A stretch of DNA of 32,506 nucleotides from an uncultured Bacteroidales bacterium (GTDB taxonomy: Bacteria > Bacteroidota > Bacteroidia > Bacteroidales > Muribaculaceae), in contig CAMWUH010000002.1 in assembly GCA_947177325.1 (NCBI GenBank), forward strand, positions 1-32,506, written 5' to 3'. A program made the position numbers and the translations under genes. The notes under the pieces are model-generated. The model was given only the letters and a program-made list of their open reading frames with translations. It did not search any database and was not told where the DNA came from. Below are positions 1 through 8,135 of the stretch, piece by piece; position 1 is the stretch's first letter; each line of letters begins with the position of its first letter.

Positions 1-7
1 CTCTTAA

Positions 8-649
8 TTTGAGCAATCCGCCAACACCGCTAACGATACTGCCGCCCTCGATGCCGAGCGCGAAAATCTCCTGACAACCAATGCCGAATATCGCAACCTC
101 CTCAACGAATATCGCGATGGCATCTTGCTCTTCGATATTTCCGAACAAAAAGTCTGGGATCGTGCCAAAACCGACACCGAAGGTCTTAACCGTTATTTCA
201 ACGAAAACCGCAGCCGTTACGCCACCTGGACCAAACCACGCTTCAAAGGCGTTGTAGTGTTTGCAACCACCGACTCCGTGGCCGATGCCGCCAAAGCCTA
301 TCTTGAACAAAACCCTGTGGCACCCCGCGAAGTTGCCGAAGCTCTCAAACCTATATTCGGCCGCAACGTCAAAGTGGAGCGCGTAATAGCCGCCAAAGGT
401 GACAACGCCATTATCGACGCCCTCGCTTTCGGCGCTCCCGCCAAGCCGTTGGAGGGCCGTTGGGTAAGCTGCTTCACCTATCAAGGCCAAATCATTGACC
501 AACCTCAAGAGGCCGACGACGTGAAGTCGCGCGTAACAGCCGACTATCAAAACTACCTCGAACAACAGTGGATCGAAGAGCTTCGTCGCGACCACAAAAT
601 CAAGGTTAACTCCAAAATACTCAACCAACTGCGCAACGCTCAGAAATAA
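8..649 (+). CDS. Parvulin-type peptidylprolyl isomerase (SurA/PpiD-like), C-terminal portion; 5' part missing at window edge
   Basis: Open frame from codon 8 (in-frame TAA at 5-7) to TAA at 649; translation ...NLLNEYRDGILLFDISEQKVWDRAKTDTEGLNRYFNENRSRYATWTKPRFKGVVV... resembles the C-terminal part of Bacteroidales PPIases. The 125 TTG start in the track is not a convincing start. Confidence 0.7.
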   Translation, partial: FEQSANTANDTAALDAERENLLTTNAEYRNLLNEYRDGILLFDISEQKVWDRAKTDTEGLNRYFNENRSRYATWTKPRFKGVVVFATTDSVADAAKAYLEQNPVAPREVAEALKPIFGRNVKVERVIAAKGDNAIIDALAFGAPAKPLEGRWVSCFTYQGQIIDQPQEADDVKSRVTADYQNYLEQQWIEELRRDHKIKVNSKILNQLRNAQK

Positions 650-756
650 AGCTTCATGTTCTCAGGTTGCACCGTCTGACCTAACCCGTGGCCGACATCG
701 CCTATTAGACAAATCAGGCAACAACCTTGAATATTTTTCAACAAAATAACTATCAC

Positions 757-796
757 AACAAAAGATTGCCTCCTGACGGAGCAATCTTTTGTTTTA
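757..796 (+). terminator. Rho-independent terminator after the PPIase
   Basis: CAAAAGATTGCCTCC-TGAC-GGAGCAATCTTTTG hairpin (one bulged C) followed by TTTTA. Confidence 0.75.
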
Positions 797-879
797 TCAA
801 AGACTTCAAGCCCTAACCAAGCGAGGAAATCATAACATGCGCCCTTTGACTGTTAACCGCCCTGCTGAAAGGAATCCTT

Positions 880-934
880 AAGTTCTCAGAAAGATTTATT
901 TAAGTTCTTAGGAAGTTCTTAGGAAGCTGTCTTA
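880..934 (+). repeat. Phased 11-bp direct repeats (AAGTTCTTAGG-like)
   Basis: AAGTTCTCAGA at 880, AAGTTCTTAGG at 902 and 913, with degenerate units at 891 (AAGATTTATTT) and 924 (AAGCTGTCTTA). Confidence 0.7.
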
Positions 935-954
935 AAGTACATATTCGTTTTAAA

Positions 955-986
955 CTTGCATAATTATTAGATTTATTGTATATTTG
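955..986 (+). promoter_or_regulatory. Candidate Bacteroidales promoter for the S8 protease
   Basis: cTTG (955-958) - N20 - TATATTTG (979-986), close to the Bacteroides consensus TTTG-N19-21-TAnnTTTG; about 65 bp upstream of the start codon. Confidence 0.5.
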
Positions 987-1050
987 TTGGCTATCTACGT
1001 TTGTTGTAGATGGAATAAAATAAAATGAGCCAAATAACAACCTTATAATC

Positions 1051-3279
1051 ATGAAACCAATCATACTATCTTTAATAGCTGCCACGGCTCTTTCCATGAC
1101 AGCCCAATCAAAGTTAGACTTGCGCTCTAATGCCATCGTTGAGCGCGCTCGTTTCGCCGCCGAGCAGGCTGAATCAGGCCAAGTCAACACTCTCGGCAAC
1201 GGGCTGTTGTCGACCAATCAAGCTGTTGGCTCAGCCAACTCTCTCCGGGTTATTATCAATCTCGACGACGCTGACCGCTTGGCTGAACTTGAGGCTGCAG
1301 GCGCTGCAGTATCGGATGTTATCGGCCACTATGTAATAGCCGACGTAGCAGTTGACCGCATTGCCGATGTAGAGGCTCTGGACAATGTTAAATCAATGAC
1401 TCTGCCAAAACGTCGCCGTCTGCTCAACGATCTTGGCCGTGGCAACAACGGTATGCGCGTTGAAAAGGTGCATAACGGCGAAGGCCTTGACCGAGCCTAT
1501 AAAGGCGACGGCGTGGTTGTGGGACTTTTTGATATGGGCCTTGACCCCAACCACATAAACTTTAAGAACGACGACCAATCAGCTTCGCGTGTGAAACGAG
1601 TTTGGTGTTACACTGCCAACGAATACACCGGTGCGGCCACCTCAAAGTCTTACACCACCGACTCGGCCATCAAAGGCTTTACGACCGACTCTGACCAGGA
1701 AACCCACGGCACCCACGTGCTCGGCACCATCACCGGCGCATATACTGACAACAATTACCACGGCATGGCTCCTCACGCCGACATTGCCATTGCCTGTGGC
1801 GATGCTACCGACGATGCCATTCTCTCAGGTGTCAAAAACATTATCAACTACGCCAAGTCGCAAGACAAGCCTGCCGTTATCAACCTGTCGCTCGGCAACA
1901 ACTTTGGCCACCATGACGGCACCGACGAGTTTGCTTCGGCCCTTAACGAATTGGCCGCTGAAGCGCCCATAGTAGTGGCTGCCGGCAACGAAGGCGACAT
2001 CAACATCGTGGCCCGCAAAACGTTGACCTCAACCGACACTCAAATGTCGACCGTGCTGACCCCTTCTTACTACATCACTTCTGAAAACAGCCGTTTCCAA
2101 GCCTACGGCTACATTGAAATCATCGCCAGCACTTCTCAATCTTTTGACCTCACAATTGCGCTCGTAGACGTCAGCAGTGGCAACATCCTTGCCCAACTCC
2201 CTATCACTTCATCATCGATGAAATATTTCGGCGGCACATCGTCAGGCGTCAGCCCCATCACCTCAAACTCCAACTTTACCTCTAACTATTCAAACCGTTC
2301 TTACATCGGTGGCTGCAAGGCTCTTTGCCCCGACAACAACCGCTATTATGCCTATATTGAATGTGATATGATGGCCAAGAGCGCTTCGCAGAAGGTTTAT
2401 CCGGTCATCATCGTGAAAGGTAAAGCCGGTCAAACAATTGAAATGTTCTCCGACGGCTACACCGAGTTTTCGGATAAAAGTCTCTCAGGCTATACCGACG
2501 GCACCACCGACGGCACTATCTCTGACATGGCTTGCGGCAAAAACACTATCGCCGTTGGCGCTTACGCTACCCGCAACTCCTATCCCTACAGCGGCGAAAC
2601 CTTGCAAGACATCGTCAGCTACTCATCTTACGGTAAACTAATCGATGGCCGCACTTTGCCCCATGTCTGCGCTCCCGGCCAAGCAATTATATCGTCAATG
2701 TCAAACTTCTATCGCACCGGTGGCCAGTTTGACTCCAGCTACGACAAAGTCTACTCAACCGTAAACGCTCAGACCGGTCGCACCGAATATTGGTGCCACA
2801 TGGGCGGTACATCAATGGCCGCTCCCGGCGTTGCAGGCACAGTAGCCCTGATGCTCGAAGCCGATCCTGATTTGTCACCTGAAAAAGTGCGCCAAGTGTT
2901 GATGACCACAGCTCGTACCGACAATTACGTTAACAACGGAGTGAAACAAGCTCCTTATCAATGGGGTGCAGGCAAAGTCGACGCCCACGCCGCTTTGGTG
3001 CGAATACTCGAGGATAAAAACACCGGTGTTGATTTTGTGACTGCCGACTCTGACTCTCGCCTCCTTATCGATGGCAACGGCTCGGGCGATTTTCGCATAG
3101 CAGTTCCCGGTGCGTCATCGCTCGCAGTTAGCGTCTACGACATCGCCGGCGCTCAAGTGGCATCCTTAGCTACTACTGCTGACAACGCCGAAATCAGCAT
3201 CGCCAATAAAGCTAAAGGCGTATATATCATCTGCGTCACTGCCGACGGCGCCACCTTCACACAGAAAGTTATCCGCTAA
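1051..3279 (+). CDS. S8 family subtilisin-like serine protease with C-terminal T9SS type A-like sorting domain
   Basis: N-terminal signal-like segment; GVVVGLFDMGLD (Asp), HGTHVLGT (His), GGTSMAAPGVAGT (Ser) triad motifs; C-terminus SVYDIAGAQVASLA...NKAKGVYIICVTADGATFTQKVIR. Confidence 0.92.
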   Translation: MKPIILSLIAATALSMTAQSKLDLRSNAIVERARFAAEQAESGQVNTLGNGLLSTNQAVGSANSLRVIINLDDADRLAELEAAGAAVSDVIGHYVIADVAVDRIADVEALDNVKSMTLPKRRRLLNDLGRGNNGMRVEKVHNGEGLDRAYKGDGVVVGLFDMGLDPNHINFKNDDQSASRVKRVWCYTANEYTGAATSKSYTTDSAIKGFTTDSDQETHGTHVLGTITGAYTDNNYHGMAPHADIAIACGDATDDAILSGVKNIINYAKSQDKPAVINLSLGNNFGHHDGTDEFASALNELAAEAPIVVAAGNEGDINIVARKTLTSTDTQMSTVLTPSYYITSENSRFQAYGYIEIIASTSQSFDLTIALVDVSSGNILAQLPITSSSMKYFGGTSSGVSPITSNSNFTSNYSNRSYIGGCKALCPDNNRYYAYIECDMMAKSASQKVYPVIIVKGKAGQTIEMFSDGYTEFSDKSLSGYTDGTTDGTISDMACGKNTIAVGAYATRNSYPYSGETLQDIVSYSSYGKLIDGRTLPHVCAPGQAIISSMSNFYRTGGQFDSSYDKVYSTVNAQTGRTEYWCHMGGTSMAAPGVAGTVALMLEADPDLSPEKVRQVLMTTARTDNYVNNGVKQAPYQWGAGKVDAHAALVRILEDKNTGVDFVTADSDSRLLIDGNGSGDFRIAVPGASSLAVSVYDIAGAQVASLATTADNAEISIANKAKGVYIICVTADGATFTQKVIR

Positions 3280-3300
3280 TCAGCAATAATCCTTTATAAC

Positions 3301-3335
3301 AAAGAGCGCGTGGCCTCGTTGACCACGCGCTCTTT
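3301..3335. terminator. Bidirectional terminator hairpin between converging S8 protease and tsaB
   Basis: Perfect 13-bp arms AAAGAGCGCGTGG (3301-3313) / CCACGCGCTCTTT (3323-3335). Confidence 0.8.
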
Positions 3336-3416
3336 GGCGTTTATAATCTAATATAAGTTTTATAGCAGCATAGACATATAGATTAGGAGTCCGTTCAATA
3401 ACAATTACAAACGCAT

Positions 3417-4109
3417 CTAAAACAGTTTTTTAGGCTTGGAGCCTTGAAACTCTTTCAGATAGGTTGGCACACTGTAGGCCAAATCTATAAATTGTCGGTT
3501 ATGGTAGGCTTGCTCGCTCAGTGGAAGCATATCTACAGCCAAGGGTTCGATGCCGGGAATAAATCTGATGTTTGGTAAACGGAGCACGTCGCGGGCTTTA
3601 TCGCTGCCATTGCCGAAGATGAGCAGTTGACGCTCATCGGCATATTTGCTAAATGAATCAGGCTCGAGGATAAGCGGTGTCGGGGCAGTCAAGGGTTGCA
3701 GGGCAAAATCGTAGACGGCAGTGTAAACCTCCATACGGCGGGCATCGAGCATAGGCACGAAGAGTTCATCGCCCTGAAGCGATGTGTCGGCAAACATCAC
3801 GTTGACAGCCATGATTTTAAGCGTGTCGATTCCTATTAATGGAATCCCCAGCCCATAGGCAATGCCTTTGGCTTCTGACAGTCCGATGCGCAAGCCCGTG
3901 TAGCTGCCCGGCCCGAGCGAAACAGCAACGGCGTCGAGCTTGATTTCATGGTCGGCACAATGGTCGAGGCAGTCCTTGATAAAACCGCTCAGGAGAGTGG
4001 CATGGTTTTGTCCGTCGTAGTTCTCGCGGTGCACCAAAATGGTACCCTCGGCGGTCAAAGCTGTAGAGCAAACGTTGGTTGACGTTTCGATATTCAGTAT
4101 AACGGCCAT
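3417..4109 (-). CDS. tsaB: tRNA threonylcarbamoyladenosine biosynthesis protein TsaB
   Basis: MAVILNIETSTNVCSTAL...VSLGPGSYTGLRIGLSEAKGIAYGLGIPLIGIDTL; start set at internal Met (4109), not the 4163 ORF start. Confidence 0.92.
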   Translation of the reverse strand: MAVILNIETSTNVCSTALTAEGTILVHRENYDGQNHATLLSGFIKDCLDHCADHEIKLDAVAVSLGPGSYTGLRIGLSEAKGIAYGLGIPLIGIDTLKIMAVNVMFADTSLQGDELFVPMLDARRMEVYTAVYDFALQPLTAPTPLILEPDSFSKYADERQLLIFGNGSDKARDVLRLPNIRFIPGIEPLAVDMLPLSEQAYHNRQFIDLAYSVPTYLKEFQGSKPKKLF

Positions 4110-4170
4110 AATATATTCAGTAATGATGCGAATGGAGTACAAAATTAAGAAAAAATTCGCCAAAAATCAT

Positions 4171-4178
4171 TATCTTTG
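4171..4178 (+). promoter_or_regulatory. -7 box (TATCTTTG) upstream of yicC
   Basis: Matches TAnnTTTG, 29 bp before the yicC ATG; no good -33 TTTG at N19-21. Confidence 0.4.
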
Positions 4179-4206
4179 TGGCACGAAAAAATTATAATCA
4201 GTCAAT

Positions 4207-5085
4207 ATGCTATTATCGATGACAGGGTTTGGCAAGGCAGTTGTCGAGTCACCCAATAAGAAATTTACTGTTGAAATAAAGTCGCTTAATTCCAAACAAC
4301 TCGATTTGGCCATGCGCATTCCGGCAATTTGCCGCGAGTTGGAGGCCGAGATGCGCAACATTGTTGCCACAGAAGTGGTGCGCGGCAAAGTTGATTTAAC
4401 AATCTACAGCGAAAATCTCGGAGCTGAAACTGACCTCAACATTAACCTTGCAAAGGCTCAACAATACTACAGCCAACTGCGCCAAATGGGCGAAACCTTG
4501 GGCTTTGAAATCAACAACACCGATTGGGTAATGGCACTTGTCAGAATGCCCGAGTTGTTTCGCAGCGATGCTCCGACCTCGCTTGAAGAAGCTGACGCCA
4601 CAGCGCCCGTCGAAGCACTCCGCCGGGCTATTGCCAAGCTGATTGAGTTCAGAGCCGTCGAGGGGCGCAAGCTCGACATCTTTTTCCGCGAGCGTATTGC
4701 CGCCATTGCTGCGCTGCTTGCCGAAGTGCCCCGTTTCGAAACAGAGCGCATTGCCAAAATCAGAGCCCGCATGGAAGATGCTCTTGCCAAGATTCCTCAG
4801 GCAGACTACGACCGCAACCGCTATGAACAGGAGATGATTTTCTACATCGAAAAACTTGACATCACCGAGGAAAAACAACGCCTTTCACAGCATCTTGACT
4901 ACTTCATCAAGACCCTCGATGCCGAGCCCGGACAGGGCAAAAAGCTCGGCTTCATTGCCCAAGAGATGGGACGCGAAATCAACACTCTCGGCTCGAAATC
5001 AAATAATGCCGAGATGCAAATTATCGTAGTCAAGATGAAAGACGAACTGGAGCAAATCAAAGAGCAGGTGCTCAACGTACTCTAA
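4207..5085 (+). CDS. yicC: YicC family protein (putative endoribonuclease)
   Basis: MLLSMTGFGKAVVE N-terminus; C-terminus IAQEMGREINTLGSKSNNAEMQIIVVKMKDELEQIKEQVLNVL is typical of YicC; upstream of gmk. Confidence 0.92.
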   Translation: MLLSMTGFGKAVVESPNKKFTVEIKSLNSKQLDLAMRIPAICRELEAEMRNIVATEVVRGKVDLTIYSENLGAETDLNINLAKAQQYYSQLRQMGETLGFEINNTDWVMALVRMPELFRSDAPTSLEEADATAPVEALRRAIAKLIEFRAVEGRKLDIFFRERIAAIAALLAEVPRFETERIAKIRARMEDALAKIPQADYDRNRYEQEMIFYIEKLDITEEKQRLSQHLDYFIKTLDAEPGQGKKLGFIAQEMGREINTLGSKSNNAEMQIIVVKMKDELEQIKEQVLNVL

Positions 5086-5140
5086 CCATCGCCCGAATCA
5101 CGCTCTGACGCCACTGATGTTAACAACTTTTTCAATCATT

Positions 5141-5713
5141 ATGAAGCAAGGAAAGCTGATAATCATTTCCGCCCCTTCGGGGTGTGGTAAATCCACTATC
5201 ATCAACGCCATAGCCCAACGTGGGCGCGTGCCGTTTGAATTCTCGGTGTCGGCCACCAATCGTGCTCCGCGCGAGGGAGAGACCAACGGTGTGAACTATC
5301 ACTTCTTGACCGACGAAGAGTTTAAATCACGCATTGCCGATGGAGATTTCGTCGAATTTGAGGAAGTGTATCCCGGCAGATTCTACGGCACATTGAAGTC
5401 AGAAATCGAGCGCCGGTTAGCCTCGGGCATCAACATTGTGCTCGATCTCGATGTGAAGGGTGGAGTCAACGTCAAAAAGATGTATAGCGACAGCTCCTTG
5501 TCGATATTCATTCAACCCCCCTCGATTGAAGCTCTTCGCGACCGCCTCGTCAACCGAGGTACCGAAACCCCTGCATCTCTCGCCGACCGCATTGGCCGTG
5601 CCGAATATGAGCTAAGCTTCGCTCCTCAATTTGATGTTACCATAGTCAACGACGACCTCACAACAGCCATCAACGAGGCCGAGGCTCGCATACTCTCATT
5701 TATCAACGCCTGA
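5141..5713 (+). CDS. gmk: Guanylate kinase
   Basis: GKLIIISAPSGCGKSTIINAI P-loop, FEFSVSATNRAPREGETNGVNYHF; start set at 5141. Confidence 0.95.
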   Translation: MKQGKLIIISAPSGCGKSTIINAIAQRGRVPFEFSVSATNRAPREGETNGVNYHFLTDEEFKSRIADGDFVEFEEVYPGRFYGTLKSEIERRLASGINIVLDLDVKGGVNVKKMYSDSSLSIFIQPPSIEALRDRLVNRGTETPASLADRIGRAEYELSFAPQFDVTIVNDDLTTAINEAEARILSFINA

Positions 5714-6312
5714 TGAAACCACACAAACGCAGAATCGGCATAATGGGAGGGTCATTCAACCCTATTCATGAAGCCCACCTGATGATTGCCGACTATATAG
5801 CTCAGCGAGCCGCTCTCGACGAGGTGTGGCTCATGGTGTCGCCCATGAATCCGCTGAAAGTCGACAGTCAGGATCTTGCGGCCGACAACGACCGCTTCCT
5901 AATGGCTGAGATTGCGTGCCGCAGGTCGCGACGATTGCGTGCAAGCCGCTTTGAGTTTGACCTCCCTCGTCCGAGCTATACAGTCGATACTCTCGCTGCT
6001 TTGCGCGACGCCTACCCCGACTGCGAGTTCACTCTCATCATAGGCTCTGACAACTGGGCAATATTCGATAAATGGCGTCAGGCTGACGAGATTAAGAAAC
6101 ACCATCGCATTGTGGTTTACCCGCGTCCCGGCTACACAGTGAATCCCGCCACACTGCCCCAAGGTGTTTACCTGATTGAAGCTCCGGAGCTCGACCTCTC
6201 CTCCACATTCATCCGCAATGCCATGGCCAAAGGGATTGACATGAACTATTTCCTCCCCTCTGGCGTATATGATTATATCAAGAGTCAAGGACTATACAAG
6301 AAACAACAATGA
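5713..6312 (+). CDS. nadD: Nicotinate-nucleotide adenylyltransferase
   Basis: RIGIMGGSFNPIHEAHL, PSYTVDTLAAL, LIIGSDNWAIF, SSTFIRNAMA; start overlaps gmk stop by 1 bp. Confidence 0.94.
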   Translation: MKPHKRRIGIMGGSFNPIHEAHLMIADYIAQRAALDEVWLMVSPMNPLKVDSQDLAADNDRFLMAEIACRRSRRLRASRFEFDLPRPSYTVDTLAALRDAYPDCEFTLIIGSDNWAIFDKWRQADEIKKHHRIVVYPRPGYTVNPATLPQGVYLIEAPELDLSSTFIRNAMAKGIDMNYFLPSGVYDYIKSQGLYKKQQ

Positions 6313-6833
6313 ACACTGACCAACCCATTTCGGCTATCAACAACAACTCGCTGGCATTTATTGCCCTGGCTAAAGAATACTGTATGACTCTTGAAGGCTC
6401 GGCCCAACAGGAGCGTGACGACTTTTTGGCATCGATATTGCGATTGCTTCCACGCCTCTACATCATGGCATCCGACATCAAAACAGACCCTATGCTCGGC
6501 GAAGATGAAGGCTATGTGGAGCAAGCTCTCGATGAGGATGCTTACGAGATGGTGCGCCAACGTGTAGCATCCGTATTGGGCCCTGACGACGTCTATCTTG
6601 AGGTGTTTGAAGAGGATATGAAATATTCCGACACTCCTGTCTCGGCTTCAATATCCGAGGGACTTGCCGACATTTTTCAGGTGCTTTACAACTTCCTGTC
6701 GACTATCAGAGATGATGCAACCGACCAAACTGTCATGCTGGCCCTCAACTCGGTCAAAGACGATTTCAAAACCTATTGGTCACAAATCCTCTGCAATACG
6801 CTCCGCCCCGTCAACGCTCTCGTCAATAACTAA
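6309..6833 (+). CDS. DUF5063 domain-containing protein
   Basis: LAFIALAKEYCMTLE...LLPRLYIMA...; ATG overlaps nadD stop by 4 bp (ATGA). Confidence 0.75.
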   Translation: MNTDQPISAINNNSLAFIALAKEYCMTLEGSAQQERDDFLASILRLLPRLYIMASDIKTDPMLGEDEGYVEQALDEDAYEMVRQRVASVLGPDDVYLEVFEEDMKYSDTPVSASISEGLADIFQVLYNFLSTIRDDATDQTVMLALNSVKDDFKTYWSQILCNTLRPVNALVNN

Positions 6834-8135
6834 TCAGAGGGAGAAGAAGGTGGCGAATGAGGCTATGGTGTCAATGTGGTCACTGACTGCGGCCATCTCA
6901 CGGCACGAGTGCATCGCCAATTGGGGAGCGCCCATATCAACACCGCGCAGTGGAAGCTGAGCTGCCGACTTGTTGCCTAAAGTTGATCCGCCGGCAGAGT
7001 CGCTGTGGTTGACAAAATACTGATATTTCACGCCTGCCAATTCGCAGATATTGCTATATATGGCGGCCGATTCGGCATCGGTCATATACTTGCAGTCGGC
7101 ATTAATTTTTATAACCGGCCCTCCGCCCAACACGGGATGGTTGGTCGGGTCCATTTTGTCAACATAGTTGGGATGAGTGGCGTGAGCATTGTCAGCAGAA
7201 ATCATAAATGAGTTATAAAGCGAACGCTCGTAGCTGCTAACGTCGCCGCCGAGGGCTGCGTTGATTCGTTTGATAATGCCTTGAAGCACAGGCGATGCCG
7301 CTCCCTGCTTGGTGCCGCTCCCGGTTTCTTCGTTGTCGAAGATGGCTGCGATGCGAGTTTGCTTGCAGGGTTTGTTGACAGTTTGTGTCAACGCTGTTGT
7401 GGCTGCGTGAACCATCATAAGGTCGTCAATGCGACCCGAGGAGATAAACTCGTTGGAAGGTCCGAAAAGCGATGCAGGAGTTACGTCGTAGAGCGTCAGG
7501 TCGAAGTCAAGAATATCTGCGGGTGATACGCCGGCACTTTCGGCCACGAGATTTAGGAGCAGATTGTTGCGCTCGGCTTCATCTTTGATAATACCGACTA
7601 CGGGGAGCATATCTTTTTGGCGCGAGAGCTTGTTGCCGTCGTTGACCTGGCGATTGAAGTGGATGGCTAAGTGGGGAATAGTCATCAGCGGGCGGTCAAT
7701 CTTGACCAATCGGGTTGCGGGGCGCAGGGGGTTGGTTGATTTAACGATTACGCGACCGCTGATTGACAGCGGGCGGTCAAACCATGTGTAGAGTATCGGA
7801 CCACCATAAACTTCAACGTTGAGTTTCAGCAGACCACCCTCGCTAACCATGACCGGAGCGGGCTTTATGCGAAAACCGGGGGAGTCAGAGTGGGCGGCGA
7901 TTATTCGGTAGCCGTCGGCTGCTGTTCCGGTTCCGACGCTGAAGGCGAAGATTGAGGAATTGTTGGCTCTGACAAAGTAGTTTCCTCCTCGTTCAAGATG
8001 CCACTCGTCGGCGGGGTCAAGCTCGGTAAATCCGAAGGGTCGGATGAATCGGGCAACTGTGTCGGAGGCAAGGAAGTTGCAGACTGAGGCATCGAGGAAG
8101 GAGAGGAGGGAGCGAGTGAGGGGGTTTGTTTCCAT
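6834..8135 (-). CDS. M18 family aminopeptidase
   Basis: AAHSDSPGFRIKP, HFNRQVNDGNKLSRQKDMLPVVG, FDNEETGSGTKQGA, ISADNAHATHPNY, NHSDSAGGSTLGNKSA metal-binding and catalytic motifs. Confidence 0.92.
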   Translation of the reverse strand: METNPLTRSLLSFLDASVCNFLASDTVARFIRPFGFTELDPADEWHLERGGNYFVRANNSSIFAFSVGTGTAADGYRIIAAHSDSPGFRIKPAPVMVSEGGLLKLNVEVYGGPILYTWFDRPLSISGRVIVKSTNPLRPATRLVKIDRPLMTIPHLAIHFNRQVNDGNKLSRQKDMLPVVGIIKDEAERNNLLLNLVAESAGVSPADILDFDLTLYDVTPASLFGPSNEFISSGRIDDLMMVHAATTALTQTVNKPCKQTRIAAIFDNEETGSGTKQGAASPVLQGIIKRINAALGGDVSSYERSLYNSFMISADNAHATHPNYVDKMDPTNHPVLGGGPVIKINADCKYMTDAESAAIYSNICELAGVKYQYFVNHSDSAGGSTLGNKSAAQLPLRGVDMGAPQLAMHSCREMAAVSDHIDTIASFATFFSL

